From the NCBI RefSeq assembly GCF_012927345.1, contig NZ_JABBGJ010000042.1:1-64000 (forward strand): DNA of 64,000 nucleotides. The letters are read 5' to 3'. Position 1 is the first letter of the stretch, and each line of letters opens with the position of its first letter. The translations under genes were made by a program, and so were the position numbers. Origin of the DNA: Paraburkholderia polaris. GTDB taxonomy: Bacteria; Pseudomonadota; Gammaproteobacteria; Burkholderiales; Burkholderiaceae. The notes beneath the pieces are model-generated. The model saw only the letters and a list, made by a program, of their open reading frames with translations, was not told where the DNA came from and searched no databases. Of the stretch, positions 24,669-33,763 are shown in pieces.

Positions 24669-27600
24669 TCACTTTGCTGCGTTGATCACCTCCTGGCTGA
24701 GCTCTCCCCAAGGCGTCGACGCACTCCACTCCTTCACCTCATAGCCGGGTAGAGACAACTTGTCCCCCGCAACGGGATCGATTTCGACATACTCGCCGGT
24801 GCCTTTCGCAATGATGCCCTGCACCGTCTCTTCGACCGTTCCGCGCGCATTGTCCAAAGTAATCAGCGTAACCAGGTGAGTAATGGGCACGCGTGTTCCG
24901 GATTTCGCTTCGCGACCTGGCGTAACCGTCCCGCCGGATTCGGCTTCGCTGAGCCGCAACTGATCTGCAACCGAGGAGTCCCGCATCGACAGATCCATTG
25001 TCAATGTTGCCGCGTCGCCGAGCGGCCGGCACACGCATAGATGGACACGTTTGTACTCGGGCCCGACGTCGGCAATCTGACGACGTATATCGTCAATCGA
25101 CATGCGGGTGCCGGTCGACGCATCACCGTTAAAACTCAGTATGTCGGCTCCTTGCACCCCAGTCCCCGCACGGCCGGGAATGAGCGCCATTTTCTGGATT
25201 TTGAGGTCGTCATAATCGTAACGAGTCGAGGTGTATTCGGACACTTTGCTGAGTGCGGTATCGGTCGGCGTGTTTTTTCCCGGCCCGCGGGCATAGTCAA
25301 GGATAGGCTCGTTTGATGCCCCAACGGGACGCGTCCACGTGCCGCTCGGCAAGAGCTGAAACTCACTGGATTTGAATCCGGCGACGACTCCCGAATCGTC
25401 GTCTTCAGTATCGAACCGGTCGGTGCTTCTCATCAGAAAAGCCAGATGCCGATCGGCAATACGATAGGTTCCAGGTCCATAAAAAAGCAGCGTCATCACA
25501 TTGGAGTCAGATGTCCCAAGCTTTGACGTGTCCAGTTCGCCAGCGCTCACGACGATGTCGTCTGGTGGGTTATCAAGCGGTTTCTCGCCCGCCCGCCAGA
25601 CAGTCATGTGCCTCGATTTTTTGCCTATTTCAGCAATGCCCACCTCTACATCTGCACCTACATCCAGAATCTTGTATTCGCGTTGAGCGGAGGATCGCAG
25701 CGCGCCGACAACCTCGACTTCGACACGGATAGTCGACGGATTCGGCGTTGCTGGGCGAGGCCCGGACGGCGGAAGCGCCGGCAATGGACCGCCGCCCGCG
25801 GGTGCAACGACCGGCGCACCGCCGGCCGGCTTTGTGGGCGCACGGGTTGCCAATCCGCTCAGCAGGTCCTCGTCCTCGGCCGTCAGGCGTTTGAATGCAG
25901 TGGGATTCGAGCGCAATTCATTCAATGCGTATAGCGTTCTCGCCGTACGTATATTGCCATCGGCGTAGGGACGGCCACGGGCGACGGCGGCAAATAGCAG
26001 ATCGCCGCCTTCGGGAACAGCGCTGATATCGTCGAGACGTCTGGCGAAAAACTCCTCGGCGACCTCGAGGCTCATGAACTCCGGGTCATCCGCCGTTCTG
26101 AACCGTCGAGGCACTTCTCCCGCAGCCGGCCGATAGACATCGCGATGAATCGACTCAATCACAGATTTGTCGAATAGATCGGCCGATTTGAATTTTTGCA
26201 GCGTCAGAAGCATAGCGTCGACGGCACGCCTGTCAGAACGGTTGGCACCCAGAATCCATTCGGCGGCCGCCTCTTCGGGAGGAGTCCCTTGCTCCAGGTG
26301 CCGGGTCAGCTCGAGTGGATTCCTTTGCAATGACTTCAGGTGTGCTTGCGCCTCCTTGTACCTGCTCAGATCGTTGGCAATTCGAATGCGAAGTTTTTCC
26401 AGATCCACGTCATGAGTCGCACCCCACGAAAAACGGGTCTTCTTCACCCCGTCGAAATCGAACCGCAGGCTCTTACTGACCGACCGTTCGAGTACGTCAT
26501 CGCCGACCAGATAAGCCAGCTCGGTAAACTCCGGAAGTTTGGCCGCACGTTGAATCAGCAGATTGATCTTTCCCTGATCGTCCGCCCGTCTCCAGGCCGC
26601 GTTCAAAACCATATCCTGCAGACCACGCTGGATGACGCGGCCCGTCCCAGGTGTCTGCGGAACATTGAAATCAAATAAAAGCTCCGCCTCCGCGTTTTGC
26701 ACCCTGTCCGCCTTCCATTTTTCAAAGGCGGCCTTAAATTCAGTGAACTTCTCAGGGTTGCGCTTGAACTGCGTGACGTACTGGACGAAGGTCGCGTATG
26801 AGTCTGCATTGTTAGCCGCCGCGCCCGGATCCGCAGGAAGTCTGGCCAGCGCGGTCAGATCGTGTTTCCTGTCAGGCCGCAAAATTCCAAGGTAGGCGTT
26901 GTCAAACGTGCTCAATTCCCCGGTTTTCCCGGGGGCATGGGTCATTTCATGAACGATGACCCTTCCCATATACGCCTTCCCCAAGTCATCCCTACTTTGG
27001 ATGAAATTCACCCCCGTTTCGTAGGCGTTCACGTAGGTGCCGACTTCTTTATTCTGGACGACGTCCTCGTACTTCAGCTGATCGAGCTCCGCGACTGTCA
27101 TGCCGGTATTGGCCGACGGCCCCCCGGTTCCGCCTGTGACCTTGGCGTTGTAATAACTCACATGCGCGGCCGGATCGAACTTCCTGAGGCGCCTCCGGAT
27201 GATTTCCAGGTTATTTGCCAACTTCTCAATGAGCTGCGGACGTGCAAATTCGTCCAACCATTGCCTGCCCCACAGACACTCCGCGACCGTGGCAACCATC
27301 TCGCTGTCCGCGCCGTTTTTCAATGCAGCCTGCGCCTCACCCAGTTGTTCAACCGCGCTGCGCCGGCCGTTCTTCATGAACTGCGTCATCTGGCTGAGCG
27401 ACGGGCCGACCAATGGCGTCTGCCGCACAAGCACGGGCGCGCCGCCTTTGCCCGCCAGATCGAGATGCCTCACCCACGCGCCGTTACCGCTGCGCCTGAC
27501 AGGAGGTGCATACCCTGACGTATTGCTCGGGTTGATCAAGCGCCAGGTACGTGCGTCGTCATCCCATTTCACCCGAAAAACCCCGCCGTCCTGATTGCGG

Positions 27601-30600
27601 ATGTAGCACTCGACAGTGGACGGCGAAGCTGAGGTACTGGCCTGCTGGATCCGATAGATGCCCGCTGAATCTGGCGTGATGCCTTCAAGACTGACATTGG
27701 CCCGCCAGTCGGCATTCAATCCCCCGTAATTCCCCAAATCCGGTTCATACCAGGCAGGGGAGCTCAGGACAACCGTACCGCTTTCCGTTTTATCAACGTC
27801 GAATGAGAATGTCGGGTCATTGTATTTTCTCGCCTTTTCCAGACTGGAGAAATCTTTATATTTTACTAATTTCGATTTAGCGCCTGCCTGGTTGCGGCGG
27901 AACCACTCCTGCTCGAGCATCACCCTATTTCCGGCGCCGGTAATCGATCCCGCCGACATTGGCGTAGGATCGACAACGAATTTCACGTTGTCCAATTCAA
28001 TGACCGTGACGAGATGACCGATTCGCGAGTCCGGGTGCAAACGATCCCACTGATTGATGGATCTGAATTTCATTGAAACGCTTCGGCCGCTGGTCAAGGC
28101 CGGCAAAAGCTTTCCGGATTTCTGCATGCTGTCCAACTCCAGCGCCGTCTCCAGCGAACTCTTTCCACGAAAACGGACATCGCCTAGCACGCCGTCGACA
28201 CGCGACATGGATTCTTCTATTTTTGCATTCACCCTGACCCGAACTTCATGATCGAGTTTTCTATTCCATTCGAGGGACGACAATGATCCCAATTCGCCCC
28301 GCACCCTACTTCCAAATGCACGAGCGGGATTTGCGGAATCCTTGCTTGCCAGCCATGACAGGAATTTCCGGTAACTCGGCGATGTTCTGATTTTCTTTGT
28401 GATCCCGCCCAACAGATTTGGGGCGCCGGTCAACGCGGCTTCAGACATGAGGCTTATCGCCGCATCCCATAAATACGAATCCCGCTCTTCCGGATCGTCT
28501 TCTGTAATCGCCCTTCCGATTGCCGGCCCAGCCTCCGTTACGAGACCAATCACAAAGCCAGCCAGTGGGCCCAAAGGAAGCGAAAAAATTGCCGCGGCGA
28601 TCGCAAATAGCTCCAGCCAGTCCATCGCGGTCTGCCAGTCAATCTCACTCCTTGATTTGGCAAGCAAATCAGCTTCCCGATATAGTCGGGTCAGAAAATC
28701 CTGATAAAAAGAAAATGACGACGGATCGATCTGGTGATAAGTCAGCATGCTAGAAAATCTGGCGTCTTCATCGAAACTGATCGGAATCACAGCTCCAGTC
28801 GGATAACGGCCAAAATTATCGTAAGCCCAGGCAGCCGCGGTGTCGACGCTATGCCCTAGCATCCAATGCGCCACTTCCTTGTCCTGTCTGAATTTTCCCT
28901 CAACATCCTTTAAAGAAAGGAACTCTTTCAGGGAATCGTCGAGCAGGGACAGAATATTAATCCGGTTATTCTCGCTTTTATACATCAGCAAGCCGGCCAG
29001 TTCGTAACCGGAATACTTGATCCAATGCAGCCGCCCCGGCTGATCGAGAAGCGGTTTTATCTTGGAGAGCATGACTGCATCAAATGCTCTTTTTATCTGC
29101 TTCATCTCCCTCAGCAGACTTACTTCGCGCTGATAGTCAGACTGAAAATCCCGGGCCAGCAGACTTTCCACTAGTGGTTTCAGGCGCGCATCGGACACTT
29201 TCATGTCTTTCGTCGACTCAAGTTTTCTCAGCGCAATTTCTCCAAGGCGACATTCCTTGTTCACCGTGAAAATTTGTTTCGAAGGGGCAATCTGAGAAAA
29301 CGGAGCAGGTTTTATATCGGTTGTCGATACAACAACCCGGGTATCGATATTAAAATCCCCCGTTATTCCGAGTTTCGCTGCCTCGTGCCGGATCGCATTG
29401 TCGACATATTTGACAATACCGCCGATCTGCACGCCCTTCAAGGTTTTCTGGTGAACACGTATCAACTCGGCGTTAGCGGCAATCTTTCTCGCCTCACTTA
29501 TTTCATCAGAAATTGCCAGAATTTTTCCTCTCATATCAGAATCGAAAGCGGCTGACCATTTGATCTCGGCGTTTTTATTTTTATAATTTTCGTGCCTAAG
29601 GTGAAGACCCATGACTATTTGTTCGACATTGAACAGCCCAACTCTCATCTCCCCCTCACACGTGAAGACTACAGGTATTATCTGGTCTAGCTCATTACCC
29701 GGCCCGGCAATTTCCCTGATTCGTCCTTTTATAAAAATCGAGTCTTCACAGGCCTTTTCTCCGCCCGGATACATGAACTCCCGCACACCCTGTTTCGAGA
29801 GAATTTTTGACGCTTTTTCCAGATATCCCGCTATTTTTACAATCTTTTCCATCAACTCTTCATCAATTGACTTTTTGTTACTGCTCTCCTCCCCCGGGTC
29901 TCGCGACTCCTCCCATAGAAGCTTTCCGTCGTAATATTTCAAGGTCGCGTCCACACCCTCGACGATCAACTTGAGGACTCCGTCTTCGCCAATGAAGCCA
30001 ACGGCGCCTTCGCGCGTCGATACGCTGTCGGAAAGCATGGCTGCTTCAAGAATTGTCTTCAGGAGGTTGTAATAAAAATCGATGTCCTCATTCGACAGCC
30101 CCTCGTCATGCAAGAGATACCGCAGATAGCTCGCCGGCATCCTTATTTTCCAGAACTCATTCAGCTCCTTGAAATCTTTCTGACTGACCATTGCTGCATA
30201 ATAGCTCATGGTCTTGTCCGGGTATTTATCCAGCAAGATTTGCAAGATCAAATTTCGCAACTGATTGAGCATCAGGAGCGTTTTAAAATCGGTGAAATTA
30301 TCGAAGGCGAGAACGACCGAAACAATATATCTCTGCATTTTTATCAACATCAGGTCGAGTTCTGCCAGCAGAGCAAAATCGTCATCCAGGCTGTCAGTCA
30401 CGCCCCGCTTACTTAAAATTTTCGGAAGTAGACGGACCTTCAGAATTTCAAAAAATGTTTTTAGTGAGCCCTCGTTCCCGAGCTTTTCGCCCAGAGCCGA
30501 AAAGTATTTTTTTATTTTTCCCTCTGAACTCTCCGCTGCTCCAGCAGAAAGCACACTTCTTGAGCGGTGGGCACGTGCTGAAAATAATTCGCGAAACTCC

Positions 30601-33600
30601 GGAATTGACGTGACATCGTCGAACTCGACTTTGTCCACGACCCTGTCAACGGCGGCAGCCAGGTCGTCGCACAAAAAATACTTTCCAACAAAGTAACTGG
30701 TTAGACCGGCTCCCATCATCACCGCCGCGCCAACCGCCAGCTCGCCACGATATTTTTTCAGGAAATGGCAAACGCCTGGCGCCGCCGGAGGCTCGTGATT
30801 GCCGCCCGGATTGCCGACCAGCTTCTGCGACTCCCTTGCTATGCCCTCTCCGTTTTCCGAACTGACTTTCCCGTCGACGTTTTGATCGGTTTTTACTTCG
30901 GCCAAATCGGCAAGCACCGCGGTGTCGGTTGCTTCATTTTTCACACCGCGGAACCTCGGCGACAGCACTTTATAGGCCGCCCATGTTGTAGCCAGCCAGT
31001 ACGCTCCCAGCGATATCCCTGCCAGTATTCTTTCGCGCTTTGCCTGCTCATCGCCCCAAATGACGGCGGGCGTATCAGGGAGCAACGACGCGCCGAATGG
31101 CGCTGCGACGGCAACTTCATCCGGCCGCATAGCGCTTGCTGATGACCCCATTGCCCCCTCCGACATGTCTGCGCCACTGTCGGGTGCTTCCAGAACCGCC
31201 AGACACGCAAAGACCACCCCTAATTCTTCGCTGTTTTGCGGCATTTTCCTGAACGCGAAGACAGCGAGCGCGTCAGCGTAATCACGGATGGTGTCTTGCA
31301 ATGACACGAAGGGATGGGCGAGATACCGGGCGAGCGCCAAGGCCACCTCGTTACGCCGGGCAGTGGCAGCATCAAGCGCACCACCGGTTAGGTCGCTGCC
31401 TGGCCGAGACTGTTCGTTGGATAGCGGCATGGCTGTCCCTTCTGATGCGGGGAACGTCCCCAACACATTCGCCATGACATTCGATAAGCGTCCAACTATG
31501 CCGAGCATTGCGTCAGTACCGAACCGACAAGCCAACGCCTCTATCCTGCCCGCCAGGTCTCTAACCACGGGACGGGTGCTCTGCCTGGAATGCTCGACGA
31601 CGCAGTTCAACCATGTGATCCACGAGTCGGTGACGGGCAGCGTGCCAAGCTCCTCTTTCAGCGCGATCAGTCCCGGCAACAGCGGCCATACAGTCTGAAG
31701 CGTGTCAATCACGACTTCGCCACCGTCGGGGAGATAGCATCGGAGGATCTTGATCACCCCTTGCAACGCCTCTGGGTCCTCAATGGCATCTTGCCGTGTC
31801 AGGATCTGATAGAACTGCCAGGCTAGACACACTTCCAGGAAACGATCGAAGTACCAGCGAGCATCAGGATTCCTGATTGCCTCCCGCACTAACCACACGG
31901 CCGCTTCCTCCCAGTTCCACTCCCTCTTTATTGCCGGCAGTTTTCTTATCATTTCGGCGACGGTTAAGGCATAAGTGATATCTACGCCAGTTAGCGATTT
32001 GATCAACGCGGGTTGATCTTTGACGTAGTGCGCCGCCTCGCCGACAAAATATCGCGCCGTCTCCCCCCACGTCATGCCCGCGGGGATATTCATATACCAG
32101 TCGTACACGCCCGAACCCACCCTCGCCGCCGGCGAGAACGGTCCCAGAAGAGAGACCATGTTCCTCATCTGGCCCGGGCCAAGCAAAGCTGACGCGAGCA
32201 TCCTCGCCTGTTCGAATCGACCGATGTCCGGTGCAGTGATTCCGGTTAAGAAGTCGACTATCGGCAATACTTTATCGCTGCCGCCCACAGCGCGGCTCAT
32301 GCCCTCCACAACAGGCCGGAGCAGTGTGCCTTCGGTAATCTTCCTTGCACTGGGTGAACTTTCCAGACTCGCTATCCAGCGCAATTTTTCTAGTGCGCTG
32401 GATTCGCCAGGATAATCGCCGACCAACTTGACCAAAGCCTGCGGAGTGGCTAACAAAGCCAACTGCTGGGGTCCCAGAAAAGAAGACAACGCCTGGCGAA
32501 CTTCGTCGACCTCCAAAATCTGCATCAGCCAGCCCAGCTTCTCCGTGTGCGTCCCACTGGTGGGGAAATCAGCACATGGATTGACCACGTCGGCGTAGAG
32601 CACATCGACTCTCTTTTTCACATCCACGGCGAGGCTGACCAGCGAAGTTAGACACTCTGGCGCCAGTTCATTGATCAACTGATCGGACGTGACCAATTCC
32701 AGATAGTCGTCAAATCCGGCTCCTTCCTCAAGGCTATTCAGCTTCGCTAGAAGCTCGAATGTCTGCGCACTCCGATCGAGGATCGTCAGAAACTGCTCGC
32801 TCCGCTCTCTCGACAAAGCGGATTGCACTGCGTCACTATTCAGTATTCCCCGTATCTCGGCGATCGCGCCTCTCAGGTTTGTTTCGCCACGCTGCCTGCG
32901 GGCCGTTTCAATCAATGCATCTACTTTGGACGTCAACTTCAAACACTGCTGCAACGACTTGATGTTTTCCGGCACCCAGCCTTCGTAGCGGGAAATAATC
33001 GTCGCCATGTCGGTGAAGCGTTGCAGCAGACTTCGACTTGTGTCCTCGTAAACTGCGGATAACTCGGCAGATAACTTTTTCACCAGATGGTATTGCTGCT
33101 GCAATGCCCGCTGTTCGGCGAACAAGCCCGACATTAGCCTCGCGACGGTCTCTCGTTGAATTCTGCAAGCGAGCGCGACCAGGCAGTCGCTCAAGGCCTC
33201 GTAACGGACCACAGGCAGATCGAGCTCCTGCGCAGCATCGATGAACTCGTCGTCATCACTGCTCTCGTCTGCGACATGTTGCAACGATTCAACCGGGAAT
33301 GCTGAACCAAATAATGTGCGCTCATGATGCGGATGCTCCGGCCGCAATACCATGACTTCTCGCGTTGCTTCGCGACCATGCCTTTCAATTACTGGGCGGT
33401 TTATCGCTTCAATCTTATGAAAGCCTTTGAAATAATCCTCATCATTATTTGCATCCGTCGCGTCAAATGCCATATGAAATGAATACCCGGGCGCCCCCGG
33501 CAGCAAGTCGTGGTCTGGGCTCGCCAGATGCGACACGCTGCTCCCAGAGCTGGCGCCATCCCTATGCTTTTTAATCAGTCCATGGTTGATGGCCTCTTGT

Positions 33601-33608
33601 ATCGGCAT
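24669..33608 (-). CDS. Giant multidomain protein (2,979 aa), predicted toxin/effector with zinc-protease and Fic-like regions
   Basis: Residues are counted from ATG 33608, which has GAGG seven bases upstream; the frame opens at TTG 33689. There is no signal peptide. Residues 1-850 are mainly helical. Hydrophobic segments lie at about 861-883, 957-979 and 1667-1695. About 1000-1660 is Lys/Ile/Glu-rich and encoded by visibly A/T-richer DNA. A block HLVTVIELDN with FVVDPT has His1865 and Asp1880. A zinc-protease signature has His2220-Glu2221-x-x-His2224 (HEMTH), Asp2236 in STFDNAYLG and NADSYATF at 2268-2275, the aspzincin (M35) pattern. A Fic-like region has IHRDVY at 2487 and RPYADGNIRTAR at 2546-2557, with Arg replacing the catalytic His. 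A Pro/Ala linker follows, then a tail with CVC (2858-2860) and a second HLVTLITLDN (His2911). Export route and target are unknown; a host-directed effector or large toxin is the best inference. Confidence 0.85.
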   Translation of the reverse strand: MPIQEAINHGLIKKHRDGASSGSSVSHLASPDHDLLPGAPGYSFHMAFDATDANNDEDYFKGFHKIEAINRPVIERHGREATREVMVLRPEHPHHERTLFGSAFPVESLQHVADESSDDDEFIDAAQELDLPVVRYEALSDCLVALACRIQRETVARLMSGLFAEQRALQQQYHLVKKLSAELSAVYEDTSRSLLQRFTDMATIISRYEGWVPENIKSLQQCLKLTSKVDALIETARRQRGETNLRGAIAEIRGILNSDAVQSALSRERSEQFLTILDRSAQTFELLAKLNSLEEGAGFDDYLELVTSDQLINELAPECLTSLVSLAVDVKKRVDVLYADVVNPCADFPTSGTHTEKLGWLMQILEVDEVRQALSSFLGPQQLALLATPQALVKLVGDYPGESSALEKLRWIASLESSPSARKITEGTLLRPVVEGMSRAVGGSDKVLPIVDFLTGITAPDIGRFEQARMLASALLGPGQMRNMVSLLGPFSPAARVGSGVYDWYMNIPAGMTWGETARYFVGEAAHYVKDQPALIKSLTGVDITYALTVAEMIRKLPAIKREWNWEEAAVWLVREAIRNPDARWYFDRFLEVCLAWQFYQILTRQDAIEDPEALQGVIKILRCYLPDGGEVVIDTLQTVWPLLPGLIALKEELGTLPVTDSWITWLNCVVEHSRQSTRPVVRDLAGRIEALACRFGTDAMLGIVGRLSNVMANVLGTFPASEGTAMPLSNEQSRPGSDLTGGALDAATARRNEVALALARYLAHPFVSLQDTIRDYADALAVFAFRKMPQNSEELGVVFACLAVLEAPDSGADMSEGAMGSSASAMRPDEVAVAAPFGASLLPDTPAVIWGDEQAKRERILAGISLGAYWLATTWAAYKVLSPRFRGVKNEATDTAVLADLAEVKTDQNVDGKVSSENGEGIARESQKLVGNPGGNHEPPAAPGVCHFLKKYRGELAVGAAVMMGAGLTSYFVGKYFLCDDLAAAVDRVVDKVEFDDVTSIPEFRELFSARAHRSRSVLSAGAAESSEGKIKKYFSALGEKLGNEGSLKTFFEILKVRLLPKILSKRGVTDSLDDDFALLAELDLMLIKMQRYIVSVVLAFDNFTDFKTLLMLNQLRNLILQILLDKYPDKTMSYYAAMVSQKDFKELNEFWKIRMPASYLRYLLHDEGLSNEDIDFYYNLLKTILEAAMLSDSVSTREGAVGFIGEDGVLKLIVEGVDATLKYYDGKLLWEESRDPGEESSNKKSIDEELMEKIVKIAGYLEKASKILSKQGVREFMYPGGEKACEDSIFIKGRIREIAGPGNELDQIIPVVFTCEGEMRVGLFNVEQIVMGLHLRHENYKNKNAEIKWSAAFDSDMRGKILAISDEISEARKIAANAELIRVHQKTLKGVQIGGIVKYVDNAIRHEAAKLGITGDFNIDTRVVVSTTDIKPAPFSQIAPSKQIFTVNKECRLGEIALRKLESTKDMKVSDARLKPLVESLLARDFQSDYQREVSLLREMKQIKRAFDAVMLSKIKPLLDQPGRLHWIKYSGYELAGLLMYKSENNRINILSLLDDSLKEFLSLKDVEGKFRQDKEVAHWMLGHSVDTAAAWAYDNFGRYPTGAVIPISFDEDARFSSMLTYHQIDPSSFSFYQDFLTRLYREADLLAKSRSEIDWQTAMDWLELFAIAAAIFSLPLGPLAGFVIGLVTEAGPAIGRAITEDDPEERDSYLWDAAISLMSEAALTGAPNLLGGITKKIRTSPSYRKFLSWLASKDSANPARAFGSRVRGELGSLSSLEWNRKLDHEVRVRVNAKIEESMSRVDGVLGDVRFRGKSSLETALELDSMQKSGKLLPALTSGRSVSMKFRSINQWDRLHPDSRIGHLVTVIELDNVKFVVDPTPMSAGSITGAGNRVMLEQEWFRRNQAGAKSKLVKYKDFSSLEKARKYNDPTFSFDVDKTESGTVVLSSPAWYEPDLGNYGGLNADWRANVSLEGITPDSAGIYRIQQASTSASPSTVECYIRNQDGGVFRVKWDDDARTWRLINPSNTSGYAPPVRRSGNGAWVRHLDLAGKGGAPVLVRQTPLVGPSLSQMTQFMKNGRRSAVEQLGEAQAALKNGADSEMVATVAECLWGRQWLDEFARPQLIEKLANNLEIIRRRLRKFDPAAHVSYYNAKVTGGTGGPSANTGMTVAELDQLKYEDVVQNKEVGTYVNAYETGVNFIQSRDDLGKAYMGRVIVHEMTHAPGKTGELSTFDNAYLGILRPDRKHDLTALARLPADPGAAANNADSYATFVQYVTQFKRNPEKFTEFKAAFEKWKADRVQNAEAELLFDFNVPQTPGTGRVIQRGLQDMVLNAAWRRADDQGKINLLIQRAAKLPEFTELAYLVGDDVLERSVSKSLRFDFDGVKKTRFSWGATHDVDLEKLRIRIANDLSRYKEAQAHLKSLQRNPLELTRHLEQGTPPEEAAAEWILGANRSDRRAVDAMLLTLQKFKSADLFDKSVIESIHRDVYRPAAGEVPRRFRTADDPEFMSLEVAEEFFARRLDDISAVPEGGDLLFAAVARGRPYADGNIRTARTLYALNELRSNPTAFKRLTAEDEDLLSGLATRAPTKPAGGAPVVAPAGGGPLPALPPSGPRPATPNPSTIRVEVEVVGALRSSAQREYKILDVGADVEVGIAEIGKKSRHMTVWRAGEKPLDNPPDDIVVSAGELDTSKLGTSDSNVMTLLFYGPGTYRIADRHLAFLMRSTDRFDTEDDDSGVVAGFKSSEFQLLPSGTWTRPVGASNEPILDYARGPGKNTPTDTALSKVSEYTSTRYDYDDLKIQKMALIPGRAGTGVQGADILSFNGDASTGTRMSIDDIRRQIADVGPEYKRVHLCVCRPLGDAATLTMDLSMRDSSVADQLRLSEAESGGTVTPGREAKSGTRVPITHLVTLITLDNARGTVEETVQGIIAKGTGEYVEIDPVAGDKLSLPGYEVKEWSASTPWGELSQEVINAAK

Positions 33609-33763
33609 GGCAAACCTCGCATCAGTCTTAACGGCGGGAATATGTGGCGTCGCACTCGCGCAATTTCGCGAACCATCATATTGAGTCAACCCGGCGTATT
33701 GTCCGCGTCAAGATCCACTGAAATGCGGATGACATAAGGCCGCACCTGAACGTGAAAATCGCA

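Noticed and set aside
33609..33763. hrpII/PIP-type box (TTCG-N16-TTCG) upstream of the giant gene
   Set aside because: One TTCG half is present on the minus strand, but 16 bases later the sequence reads CGAC; so no evidence for type III co-regulation.
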